64,000 nucleotides of DNA, taken from NCBI RefSeq assembly GCF_039540195.1, contig NZ_BAABEO010000025.1, positions 62,001-126,000 on the forward strand, written 5' to 3'. Positions 43,306-50,689 of the stretch are shown piece after piece; position 1 is the stretch's first letter; each line of letters opens with the position of its first letter. The notes beneath the pieces were generated by a model, which made no database searches, was not told the origin of the DNA, and worked only from the letters and a program-made list of their open reading frames with translations. The DNA is from Zafaria ginkgonis. GTDB taxonomy: Bacteria; Actinomycetota; Actinomycetes; Actinomycetales; Micrococcaceae. Position numbers and translations under genes: made by a program.

Positions 43306-44037
43306 ATGAGTACCCACACCCTCAAGATCACCGCCAACGGCCAGCGCGTGTACCCGGCCTGGCTTATCCGCCTCACGTCCGGCGCCGAGGAGGCCCTCGC
43401 CGCGTGGGAGGCCTTGGACGCTGAGGCCCGGACCTACTTCGACGCCGTCCGCGCCGCCCTGCGGGCAAAGAACGAACTCGGCCGCATGGTCGACGGTGAA
43501 CTCGTCCCCAAGCCCGGTATCCGCGCCGCCGCGCTTGAGGACGCCCAGGAGGCCGTCCGTCAGGCCGAGGCCGCCCAGGCCGCGCACGCCCGCAAGGTGA
43601 GCGCCGCCCGCCGCAAGTTCGACACCCTCATGCAGAACCCGTCCGGCCCGGAGGTCCGCCGCAAGGCCGCCGCCGAGTACGCGATCGAACAGCACGCGGA
43701 AGTGGCCCGGCTGTGGCCGCTCCTGGCCGCCGCCCTGGAGGACCGCGACGACGCGCACCGCGTCGCCGGATCGCCGGGCCGCTCTTGGGAGAACACGGCT
43801 GGCGTCCCCAGCGGCGGCCGCTTCCATGTCGTCGGCGAGGCCGAGCGGATCCTCTCCGGTGCTATCGACGGTTTCGACGTCGACGCCCTGGAGCGTGTGG
43901 CCGCTGGCGAGGACGTCGCCCCCGCGATCGAACTGCACCCCGACGAGAGCAACCCCGCCCAGGCAATCAAGAAGGCCGAGGAGAGGCGCGCCGCTAGCCA
44001 GGCCGAGGCGGCCCGCTCCCGCGCCGCCGGTTTTTAG
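43306..44037 (+). CDS. Hypothetical element protein, 243 aa (paralogue pair A, member 2)
   Basis: Shares end motifs with the 141-aa protein upstream but carries about 100 extra central residues forming long helices (ALEDAQEAVRQAEAAQAAHA, a probable coiled coil) and an acidic/basic tail (KKAEERRAASQAEAARSR). GAAAGGACCCCATCCC leader before ATG. Could be a scaffold- or filament-like protein; this is only shape-based. Unknown function. Confidence 0.75.
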   Translation: MSTHTLKITANGQRVYPAWLIRLTSGAEEALAAWEALDAEARTYFDAVRAALRAKNELGRMVDGELVPKPGIRAAALEDAQEAVRQAEAAQAAHARKVSAARRKFDTLMQNPSGPEVRRKAAAEYAIEQHAEVARLWPLLAAALEDRDDAHRVAGSPGRSWENTAGVPSGGRFHVVGEAERILSGAIDGFDVDALERVAAGEDVAPAIELHPDESNPAQAIKKAEERRAASQAEAARSRAAGF

Positions 44038-44124
44038 CCCGCCCTCCCTCACCACTCCCGCGCCGGGGTCCCGCGTTACTGCGTGGCCCTGGCGCACCCA
44101 TACCCGCCCCCAGAAAGGCACCCC

Positions 44125-44370
44125 ATGACCAACGCCCACAACATCGCCGACGAGATCCTCGCCAAGTCCTCCAAGGGCCTCCCGGCCAGGTATACCGACC
44201 TGGACGACCGCACGCGCGCCCTTGTCGAGTCCCGCGCGGCCGCCGCCGGTACGACCCCGGAAAACTACTGGTCCGCCGTCCTGGCCCAGCGCGAGCAGGA
44301 CCAGGCCAAGCGCGACGCCTCCGCCAAGGCCCAGGAGATCGCCCTAGCCGCCCGTTCGCGCGGCTACTAG
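44125..44370 (+). CDS. Hypothetical element protein, 81 aa
   Basis: Start set at ATG 44125 after CCCAGAAAGGCACCCC; a longer in-frame start at 44083 lacks a ribosome site. Sequence: NIADEILAKSSKGLPARYTD, then a helical region ending in REQDQAKRDASAKAQEIA. No recognised family. Small, charged and helical; a candidate for a regulator or directionality factor by size only. Confidence 0.7.
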   Translation: MTNAHNIADEILAKSSKGLPARYTDLDDRTRALVESRAAAAGTTPENYWSAVLAQREQDQAKRDASAKAQEIALAARSRGY

Positions 44371-44377
44371 GCCCGCC

Positions 44378-44674
44378 GTGCTGGAGACCGGCCGGAGGAT
44401 GCCGAAGAAAACGCGGGAGCAACGAGCGTATGACCGCCGTGTTCGTTCCCGCGTCGAGGGCTTCATGGTCTGCCTCGGCAAGTTCGCCACCGACGCCCAC
44501 GCGGACGCCGTCCCGCTCGGTCTCCTCGGCTGGCTCCGCCGCTCCGAGTACCTCGCACTGTCCGAGGCCGAGCGGCTGGAGCACCTCAAGGCCGCCGTCC
44601 GCGCTGAGGTGAAGGCCGACGAGGGACCGCGCCCCGCGCACCCTGACGAGGCCGAGCCCTGGCCCACCTACTAA
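44378..44674 (+). CDS. Hypothetical element protein, 98 aa (paralogue pair B, member 1)
   Basis: Homologous to residues 15-100 of the next protein: EQRAYDRRVRSRVEGFM aligns with EQRRYDRAVYRRVKRGM, and LALSEAERLEHLKAAVRAE with LALDEAARLDHLRQVLRAQ. The GTG at 44378 lies seven bases after the previous stop; an ATG at 44399 directly abuts GGAGG and is the alternative. Basic N-terminus and helical; nucleic-acid binding is possible. Confidence 0.7.
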   Translation: MLETGRRMPKKTREQRAYDRRVRSRVEGFMVCLGKFATDAHADAVPLGLLGWLRRSEYLALSEAERLEHLKAAVRAEVKADEGPRPAHPDEAEPWPTY

Positions 44675-44705
44675 CCCAACTCGTTTACACGAAGGACCCA
44701 ACCCC

Positions 44706-45341
44706 ATGAACATCGAGACCACCGCCACCGAGACCAGCAAGCCGAATCACACCCCGGAACAGCGCCGCTATGACCGCGCGGTTTACCGCCGCGTTAAGCG
44801 CGGCATGGAGCACAGCGCCAGGTTCGCCGCCGCCGACGCCGCAACCGCCCCGCTCGCCCTCATGGCGCCCCACTCCCGCGCGGCCTGGCTGGCCCTGGAC
44901 GAGGCCGCACGCCTGGACCATTTGCGCCAGGTCCTCCGCGCCCAGGCTAAGGCCGTCATCGGCCCGCGCCCGGAGGACGTCGAGGAGACCGCACCGGCCA
45001 CCGTCGAGACCACGGCCGCACCGGCCACCGTCGAGACCACGGCCGCACCGGCCACGCCTGCCCGCCCCTCCGGCCGCCGCCTCGTCGTTGCCTGCATCGG
45101 CGGGTGCGGAACCTGGATAGTCGCCACCTCGGCCCGGCCCGCCGTCGTGCGATGCACGCCCGGCCAGCGCCGCGCCCAGCGCGAGGACCCGACCGGCGCC
45201 GCTCCCGTTGAGGCCCGCTCGTCGCACGCCGCGACCGCCTCGGCCGTCGACTACTCCGCCGCCCGTGCCGAGCGCCCGGCCGCCGCCCAGGGTAGGCGCA
45301 AAGCCAAGCGCCGCGCCCGCGCCGCGACCTGCGGCAAGTAG
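44706..45341 (+). CDS. Hypothetical element protein, 211 aa (paralogue pair B, member 2)
   Basis: N-terminal domain shared with the preceding gene (YDRAVYRRVKRGM...). Then a Thr/Ala/Glu linker made by a 27-bp tandem DNA repeat (44991-45055: about 2.4 copies encoding TVETTAAPA), and a basic C-terminal tail (GRRKAKRRARAA) after a CIGGCGTW...RCTPGQRRAQR segment that may bind zinc. ACGAAGGACCCAACCCC leader. The tail suggests DNA or RNA contact. Unknown function. Confidence 0.72.
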   Translation: MNIETTATETSKPNHTPEQRRYDRAVYRRVKRGMEHSARFAAADAATAPLALMAPHSRAAWLALDEAARLDHLRQVLRAQAKAVIGPRPEDVEETAPATVETTAAPATVETTAAPATPARPSGRRLVVACIGGCGTWIVATSARPAVVRCTPGQRRAQREDPTGAAPVEARSSHAATASAVDYSAARAERPAAAQGRRKAKRRARAATCGK

Positions 45342-45355
45342 CCACGCACACCGAG

Positions 45356-45395
45356 AGGAGGCCGAGCACATGCACAAGCACACGCTCGGCCTCCT
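45356..45395 (+). terminator. Hairpin before the terminase-like gene
   Basis: Perfect 12-bp stem AGGAGGCCGAGC / GCTCGGCCTCCT with a 16-nt loop holding an ATG (45370) after AGGAGG. It is either a terminator of the upstream genes or a structure that hides a ribosome site; a longer in-frame start for the next gene at 45370 would be buried in it. Confidence 0.5.
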
Positions 45396-45549
45396 AGCCC
45401 GGCCAGGGTGGGGGGTGACCCCTCCCCCGCCCCCTCGCTCCTGCCCGAAGCGGCATAGCACTAGGCCCCAAGCGTGCGACCCGTGTTTTTCAGCCCCAGC
45501 CCATCCCCGGCCGTCCCTACGGCCACCACGACGACCAGGAGGTCGCCCC

Positions 45550-45942
45550 ATGACTACCCCAACCGCCCCAGCCGTCGACCCCGACGTCGACGAGATCCCC
45601 ACTCCCGCGCACCTCGGCGAGGCGGGCGCGGCCCTGTTCCGTTCCGCCGTCGACGAGTACGAGCTTTCGATCCCGGAGCGTGCCGCCCTCGCCCAGGCGT
45701 GCGAGACCGTCGACACCCTGGCCGAGCTAGAGGGTGCGATCCGCGAGCATGGCCGGATCCTGGCCAGCGGCCGCCCGTCGCCGCTCCTGGCCGAGGCCCG
45801 CCAGCAACGCGCGATCCTCGTTCGCCTCCTTGGCCTCCTCGATCTCCGCCTCGACGACGGCGAGGACGCCGCTACGGCCACCAGCCGCGCCGCCCGCAAG
45901 GCCAGCCGCGCCCGTTGGGACAAGCAACGAGGGAAGGCGTAA
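45550..45942 (+). CDS. Phage terminase small subunit-like protein (P27-type)
   Basis: 130 aa. The pattern HLGEAGAALFRSAVDEYELS, ERAALAQACETVDTLAELE, then REHGRI...SPLLAEARQQRAILVRLLGLLDL and a C-terminal ARKASRARWDKQRGKA matches small terminase subunits of actinobacterial phages and P27-type proteins. Small terminases recognise pac/cos DNA and hand it to the large subunit, which is absent here. In phage satellites a solitary TerS redirects helper packaging to satellite DNA. The ATG at 45550 has CAGGAGGT upstream. Identification is by pattern recognition only. Confidence 0.68.
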   Translation: MTTPTAPAVDPDVDEIPTPAHLGEAGAALFRSAVDEYELSIPERAALAQACETVDTLAELEGAIREHGRILASGRPSPLLAEARQQRAILVRLLGLLDLRLDDGEDAATATSRAARKASRARWDKQRGKA

Positions 45943-45944
45943 CC

Positions 45945-46316
45945 ATGGCCCAGAAGAAGCAGAAGCGCGCCGCTACCGCCGCGCCCGGCGGTCCCGTCGA
46001 CATTTTCCGCCTGGCGCCCGTCGTCCTGTCCGCCGCCGACGTCGCCCGCGTAGGCATCCTGACGGCCTCGGTTGACGCCGCCCGCAACCATCCGGCACTG
46101 ATCGCGGCCAAGGCCGCCGCAACGACCCTGGCTGAACGTGACGAGGTCGCCCGCGCCCGCGCCAAGCTCGCTAAGCGGACGTATGCGGCCGCCGAGGTCG
46201 CCGACGATCCGCACGATACCCATTGGGCACGTCAGCCCGCCCCGACCCGCCGGGCCTTCGACCCGTGGGCGGTTCCGGCCGCCGTCGTCGCGGCCGAGGA
46301 TGCCCCGCCGTTCTGA
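45945..46316 (+). CDS. Hypothetical element protein, 123 aa
   Basis: Starts two bases after the terminase-like stop, with GAAGG in the end of that gene, so it is translationally linked to it. Sequence features: Lys-rich N-terminus (KKQKRAAT), VLSAADVARVGILTASVDAARNHPAL, then RAKLAKRTYAAAEV and an Ala/Pro tail. No recognised family. The tight coupling suggests a partner in packaging or in DNA recognition. Confidence 0.72.
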   Translation: MAQKKQKRAATAAPGGPVDIFRLAPVVLSAADVARVGILTASVDAARNHPALIAAKAAATTLAERDEVARARAKLAKRTYAAAEVADDPHDTHWARQPAPTRRAFDPWAVPAAVVAAEDAPPF

Positions 46317-46375
46317 TCCGCCCCTCTCGTCCCACTCCCGCGCTCCGGCGCACGTCTCCGAAAGGCCCCCCGACC

Positions 46376-46621
46376 ATGACCGCCGAAAAGCGCATTCTCC
46401 GCGACCCGCACACCGGCCAGGACCTCGCGCAGTTCTACGAGGACGGCGCCCTCGTCCGGCAGGAGTGCCGCGCGTGCCGCCAGATTCTCCCCGCCCAGGC
46501 GTTCCACCGGGCGCGCTACCTCGGCGTTCGTCCTGGCGACAAACGCAGTGCTTGCACTCCGTGCGTCAAGGCCGCCCGCCGTGCCCGCGATGCCGCCGTC
46601 CTGGCCGCTGAGGCCGCCTAG
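46376..46621 (+). CDS. Small zinc-ribbon protein (endonuclease VII/HNH N-terminus-like)
   Basis: 81 aa with CRACRQILPAQAFHRARYLG...CTPCVKAARR: a C-x2-C knuckle, an aromatic/basic middle and a second C-x2-C. This matches the zinc-ribbon that precedes recombination-endonuclease-VII/HNH domains in phages, but no nuclease domain follows. TCCGAAAGGCCCCCCGACC leader. Position next to the terminase-like gene is where phages often encode HNH proteins. It may act with packaging. Confidence 0.68.
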   Translation: MTAEKRILRDPHTGQDLAQFYEDGALVRQECRACRQILPAQAFHRARYLGVRPGDKRSACTPCVKAARRARDAAVLAAEAA

Positions 46622-46634
46622 CTCCATCCCGAAA

Positions 46635-46672
46635 GCCCCGCCCCCTGGCCCCGCGCCGGAGGCGGGGCTTTT
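46635..46672 (+). terminator. Terminator of the element's plus-strand gene array
   Basis: GCCCCGCC...GGCGGGGC stem followed by TTTT, 14 bp after the last plus-strand stop. Well-formed rho-independent terminator. Confidence 0.8.
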
Positions 46673-46997
46673 CTGCGTTCCGGGTGCCTCTCCCGTGTCC
46701 CAGGAGGAGCGCCAGGAGCCCGCCAGGAGGCCGAGGAGGAGCCTGGACGAGCCCACGCCCAGACATCGCCGGAGCGGCCTGCACACGGGCACCCAGGCCC
46801 TCCCATGGAGGAGGCCGCCGAGTCGCCCAGGAGAGCCCCGCCAGCACCTCCGCGACGTCGTCCCAGGAGGAGGCCCAGGCACCCGCCTCCTGGCCCTGGA
46901 GGCCCGCCAGGGCACGGGAGGCCCGCACAGGGCCGCCAGCGGCTCCGCACGCGGACGCCCGGCCCGAGGCTCTCGCCCGGATCCTCCGCGCCTCCGG

Positions 46998-47241
46998 CGC
47001 CTCCTCACCCGCGAGTGGTGAAAGTGGCGTTTGTGGTCTTTCTCTGGTTCGTTTCTCTATTTTTCTTCGCTCTAGCCACACCCCACCCCCCAAACTCACC
47101 CCTTGCACTGTGACTAGGCGTTTTGCCGTCCGTAGGGTGGTGAGCCCTAGGGGTGAGTGGTGAGTCGGCCGCAAAATCTGCGCGCCCTTAACAATCCGGC
47201 TGGCAATTCGGGCGTTATGTACGCGGGGGAGGCTCCGCCTC
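46998..47241. repeat. Long direct repeat, copy 2
   Basis: Imperfect match to 41485-41705, with 36 bp identical at 47008-47043 (begins CCCGCGAGTGGTGAAAGTGG). GTGGTGA words recur at about 47137 and 47157. The preceding CCTCACCCGCGA matches the 3' end of the zinc-finger gene at 41479-41490, so the duplication included the end of that gene. Confidence 0.75.
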
Positions 47242-47599
47242 GTCCACTGGCCAGAGGCCAGGTAACGGCCCTAAGCCTGGCCCGTAATCCATTGGACGGT
47301 CCGCCGGTAATGGCCCCTGGAACCATCGGGCACCGCCCGCACCCCGGACCGACCCGGCCGCCTGGATGCCGCCGGAGGTAAGCCCTGGCACGCGGCCCGC
47401 CGCCCTGGCTTGCACGCAGGGCAGGCGCACAGGCCGGCTCGCCTGGTTCAGTTTCCCACTTTCCCGAGATTCTGCGGATCTTGGACCCCGGCCGTTAATG
47501 CGTTTGCACAAGGGCGCCCCTCCTGCCGCCTCCTGGTCGAGGAGGAGCACGGACCGCCGGAGCCCTGGAGACGCCGGGAACGGCCGCCTACCGCGAACC

Positions 47600-48301
47600 C
47601 TATTCCTTGCCCAGCCCCTTAATGAACGTGCGTAACGCCGGAGTCGACGGCAGATCCACCCGGAGGACTATCGACGTACCCGACGTCGGCGCCCCGCTGA
47701 CCTTGAAGGCGTCATAGTCCAGGGCGTCGAAAATGGGCGCCAGCGCCGCCGCCTTGGCCGCCGATAGGTGCCCGACCTTGCGCCCCTTGCCATAGACCCC
47801 GATCGCGTTCGGGTCCCACTGGTTTTTCGGCTCGCGAACTAGGACGTACTCGGTTCCGCCGTGCTTATCGCGCCCGCTATCCGTGACCCAATACGCCGAT
47901 CCGACTATGCGCGTCCGCGTCGCCTTGACTTCCCGAAGGTCGAGGATCGACAGCCCCGAGGGCAGGACCTTTTTCTTTACGCCGTTGCCCCTCGGCGCCC
48001 GGTCCCCTTCCTCCTCGCGGGCCTCCTCGCGGGCCTCCTCGCGCGGCGGCCCCAGGCGCGGAGGCGGGAGGACGACGTCGGGAGACACGACCGGGGCGGC
48101 GACGCGCACGGCGGCAACGTCCGGCACCGTGAGCGGCTCCTCGGCGACGACCTCGGGAACCTGGAGCGGCTCCTCGGTAACGACCTCGGGCGCCGGACGC
48201 TCCTCGACGGTCTGGACCTCGGGCACTGTCTCGGCGGCGTCCGACTCCGGCATGGGGTCTTTGGCGGTCCTACGGCGGAAGATCAGGTCAAGTAATCCCA
48301 T
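47600..48301 (-). CDS. HIRAN-domain protein
   Basis: 233 aa. The N-terminal half is a low-complexity acidic/Pro-rich region with internal repeats (EEPLQVPEVVAEEPLTVPDV) and an EEAREEAREEE stretch from 12-bp DNA repeats at about 48016-48047. The C-terminal part (about residues 130-225) is a HIRAN domain: VGSAYWVTDSG, EYVLVREPKNQWDPNAIGV and GRKVGHLSAAKAAALAP. HIRAN domains bind DNA ends or damaged/stalled DNA and occur with helicases and nucleases; none is fused here. Opposite strand to the cargo array and next to attR, where satellites often carry accessory or defence genes. Confidence 0.85.
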   Translation of the reverse strand: MGLLDLIFRRRTAKDPMPESDAAETVPEVQTVEERPAPEVVTEEPLQVPEVVAEEPLTVPDVAAVRVAAPVVSPDVVLPPPRLGPPREEAREEAREEEGDRAPRGNGVKKKVLPSGLSILDLREVKATRTRIVGSAYWVTDSGRDKHGGTEYVLVREPKNQWDPNAIGVYGKGRKVGHLSAAKAAALAPIFDALDYDAFKVSGAPTSGTSIVLRVDLPSTPALRTFIKGLGKE

Positions 48302-48417
48302 GTCGCGAGCCTACAGCGGCACGGGAATGGCCCCGGAAAGGCTCGCACCGCCGGAGCCCCAGGGCGCCAAGGAGAGGCCGCGAGGAGGTCGCCCAGGTCG
48401 ACACGTCTGCGAGCCGC

Positions 48418-48561
48418 CTACACCGTCACCGGCCCCGACGGCAGGACCCGCCCGGTCGCGTCTTTCGTGCAATAGGAGCCGTCCGCGTAGACCTCGATCA
48501 CGGCGCCGTCGCCGTCGACGATCACCGCGACCGGCCCGAGGTTTTCGTCGTCCCCGAACAT
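48418..48561 (-). CDS. Small ORF, 47 aa
   Basis: Reads MFGDDENLGPVAVIVDGDGA and ends in CTKDATGRVLPSGPVTV; beta-rich, with a single Cys. It shares strand with the HIRAN gene, 116 bp upstream of it. No strong Shine-Dalgarno; a GTG at 48600 is an alternative start. Coding is supported only by composition. Confidence 0.42.
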   Translation of the reverse strand: MFGDDENLGPVAVIVDGDGAVIEVYADGSYCTKDATGRVLPSGPVTV

Positions 48562-49256
48562 GTCAAAACCCAATGTCAGCCCCCTGTCTCGGCGGCTCAC
48601 TGCGAGACGCACCGGAGCAAAATTAACAGACCCCGGCGGCCTCTCCGACCACTGGGAACGCCTTACGAGAGACGCCTCCCGCGACCACTTAGACCACCCC
48701 AGCACACCGCCAGGACACCGGAGGAGAGAGCACGGCCGCCAGGCCCGCACGCGCCAGGCCGTTAATAGGTATAGGAAAACCTGGCGCGGCCCGCCCGGTC
48801 GGCGACCTCCGCGTCAGGTAGGGATCCTGGAGAGCGGCCCTCGTACCTATATATAGGAGAAGCCCCGCACATTGGCGAGGCTCTACGTTGTCCGGGCGAG
48901 TGCTCACGCGAGGGCTCCACGGCCGGGGAGGGTAGTCACGGGGAGGCTCCAAAGATGGGAGCGGCCTCCCTGCGGGAGATCTGGTCTTGCTTGGCCCCCA
49001 TTGCCGCCGGGCAGAAAACCACCAGCCCCGTATAGGCCAACACCTATGGCCCGCCCCCTGCGCGGGAGCGAGCTTCGGTGTTGCGTGGCCAGGGGTTGCG
49101 CCCTCCGTCTGGTCACGGTCGCCGCCAGTACCGGCCTAATCTTTTGCCTGGCATCCGCTGGTTAACGTCGGGCGGATTGTGGAAACGACGTCCGCCGGTA
49201 AGCTGTGCCCTAGAGCATCACTGACCAGCGAGCCCTAGATTAGAACGAGGAGCGAT
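48562..49256. other. 0.7-kb attR-proximal region without a supportable gene
   Basis: Contains CCTATATATAGG (48846-48857, perfect 12-bp palindrome in GC-rich DNA), a hairpin AGCC-CGC/GCG-GGCT just after it, a GGAGGC/GCCTCC hairpin near 48945-48977 resembling the end of the long direct repeats, and GGCGGA/TCCGCC at 49171-49196 close to attR. These may be promoters for the minus-strand genes and integrase arm sites. Confidence 0.5.
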
Positions 49257-49290
49257 AGAACCCGCTCTACATGGCCGAGGACGCCGGTGC
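49225..49290. other. attR of the integrated element
   Basis: Element DNA (CGAGGAGCGAT) joins the LLM gene (CCCGCTCTACATGG) at AGAA, 49257-49260. The inferred attP is GAGCGAT-AGAA-TTGCAAC. The crossover lies within these four bases. Confidence 0.85.
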
Positions 49291-50026
49291 CGCCGACCTC
49301 ATTTCGGGCGGACGCCTGCAGCTGGGCATCAGCCGGGGCTCACCAGAGCAGGTCATCGACGGCTGGCGCCACTTCGGCTTCTCCCCCGCCGAGGGCGAGT
49401 CCGACGCCGACATGGGCCGCCGGCACACCGAGCGCCTGCTCGAGGTGCTCACTGGCGAGGGTTTCGCGCAGCCGAACCCCCGCCCGATGTTCCCCAACCC
49501 TCCGGGCCTGCTGCGCGTGGAGCCGCACTCGGAAGGCCTGCGGGAGCGCATCTGGTGGGGCTCGGGTTCGAACGCCACAGCGGCATGGGCCGCGCGGCTC
49601 GGCATGAACCTGCAGAGCTCCACGCTCAAGGACGACGAGAGCGGCAAACCCTTCCATGTCCAGCAGGCCGAGCAGATCGAGCTCTACCGGCAGGCCTGGA
49701 AGGAGGCCGGACACGAGCGGGAGCCGCGCGTCTCGGTCAGCCGCAGCATCTTCGCGCTGACGGAGGAGCGCGACTGGAAGTACTTCGGCCGCGACCGCTT
49801 CAGCTCCGACCAGGTGGGCCACATCGACGAAAGGACCCGAGCGGTTTTCGGCCGGTCCTACGCAGGCGCCCCGGACGAGCTGGTCGCAAAGCTGGCCGGG
49901 GACGAGGCGATCGCGGCGGCCGACACTCTCCTGCTCACGGTCCCGAACCAGCTCGGCGTCGAGTACAACGCCCACGTCATCGACTCGATCCTGAAGCACG
50001 TGGCGCCGCAGCTCGGCTGGCGCTGA
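49259..50026 (+). pseudogene. Luciferase-like (LLM) flavin oxidoreductase, C-terminal fragment
   Basis: 255 codons continuing the frame broken at 38392 (NPLYMAEDAGAADLISGGRLQLG...). LLM features include SGGRLQLGISRG, the flavin-side WWGSGSNATAAWAARLG and LLLTVPNQLGVEYN. An internal ATG at 49271 could start a shortened product, but it lacks the first TIM-barrel strands. The open frame shows no decay, consistent with recent or reversible insertion. Confidence 0.92.
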
Positions 50027-50110
50027 CCACGGCCCGCCCGTTGACATGCGGCCTGGTCCGCTGGCGATACTTGCCTTGAATCACCCCTGACGAGCGAGGA
50101 GCATAAGCCC

Positions 50111-50566
50111 ATGGCCGCAACGGACAACGAATCGCAGGCACGGTCCGCCACCGGATTCAGCGAGGCGGAGCGCGCCGCCGTGAAGGAGCGGGCTGAGGAG
50201 CTCCGGGCGGAGGGGCGCGGCGGCAAAAAGAAGGCCGACGACCTTCAGTCCGTGCTGGACAAGATCGCGGAGATGCCAGAGCCGGATCGAACGCTGGCCG
50301 AGCGGATCCACGCCATCGTCTCTGCCGCGGCCCCGGAGCTGGCGCCGAAGACCTGGTACGGGATGCCCGCCTACGCGCGGGACGGCAAAGTCGTGTGCTT
50401 CTTCCAGGCCGCCGCCAAGTTCGAGGCCCGGTACGCGACACTCGGCTTCAACGACCCGGCGAACCTCGACGAGGGCACCATGTGGCCGACGTCGTTCGCG
50501 ATCACCGACCTGACCGACGCCGACGTGAAGAAGATCGAGGAACTGGTCCGCAGGGCCGCATCCTGA
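50111..50566 (+). CDS. DUF1801 domain protein
   Basis: 151 aa. A charged N-terminal helix rich in Lys/Arg/Glu precedes the DUF1801 fold: LAERIHAIVSAAAPELAPKTWYGMPAYARDGKVVCFFQAA (shown in part), ending TDADVKKIEELVRRA. The family resembles iron chaperone frataxin-like folds; role unproven. ATG at 50111 with GAGGAGC. Stands alone before a strong terminator. Confidence 0.85.
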   Translation: MAATDNESQARSATGFSEAERAAVKERAEELRAEGRGGKKKADDLQSVLDKIAEMPEPDRTLAERIHAIVSAAAPELAPKTWYGMPAYARDGKVVCFFQAAAKFEARYATLGFNDPANLDEGTMWPTSFAITDLTDADVKKIEELVRRAAS

Positions 50567-50644
50567 CGCGGCCGGCGGTTTCCCCTGCTAGCTGCGATTG
50601 GTGCCCGGCCCCGTGCCGGACCGCGGCCCAACACCTCGAAACAC

Positions 50645-50684
50645 GAAAAAACCGGCCATCCCTCTCGGGATAACCGGTTTCTTC
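50645..50684. terminator. Bidirectional terminator between DUF1801 and tRNA-Leu
   Basis: AAACCGG (50649-50655) pairs with CCGGTTT (50674-50680), and inside it ATCCC-TCTC-GGGAT forms the tip. A-run on the left and T-run on the right make it effective on both strands. Confidence 0.85.
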
Positions 50685-50689
50685 CTCTG

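Larger units (their letters stand above)
46622..47599. other. 0.98-kb non-coding region between the cargo array and the minus-strand genes
   Basis: No supportable gene. After the terminator, 46680-46980 is dense in CAGGAGG/CCAGG/GGAGG words with strong strand bias; 46998-47241 is repeat copy 2; 47242-47599 shows no clear signals and holds the convergent end of the HIRAN gene. Together with the region at 40 kb this is one of two structured intergenic blocks of the element. Confidence 0.6.
38391..49260. mobile_element. 10.9-kb serine-integrase element, candidate phage satellite
   Basis: Bounded by AGAA copies that reconstruct the split LLM gene exactly. It contains a large serine recombinase, eleven small plus-strand genes with near-identical ribosome-binding leaders, a terminase-small-subunit-like protein, two minus-strand genes at the attR end and two repeat-rich non-coding regions. 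There are no capsid, portal, large terminase, tail, lysis, relaxase or type IV secretion genes. This content fits a PICI-like satellite that would rely on a helper phage. Alternatives are a decayed prophage or a small integrative plasmid. Confidence 0.85.

Noticed and set aside
45370..45549. Longer N-terminus of the terminase-like protein from ATG 45370
   Set aside because: It would add 60 Pro-rich residues unlike the family and its ribosome site lies in a perfect hairpin; ATG 45550 has CAGGAGGT directly upstream.
48872..49165. 97-codon plus-strand frame near attR
   Set aside because: Arg/Pro-rich, no ribosome site, covers hairpins and lacks the codon pattern of the element's genes.
38391..49260. 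Complete prophage or integrative conjugative element
   Set aside because: No capsid, portal, tail, lysis, large terminase, relaxase, coupling protein or type IV secretion gene is recognisable in any frame.
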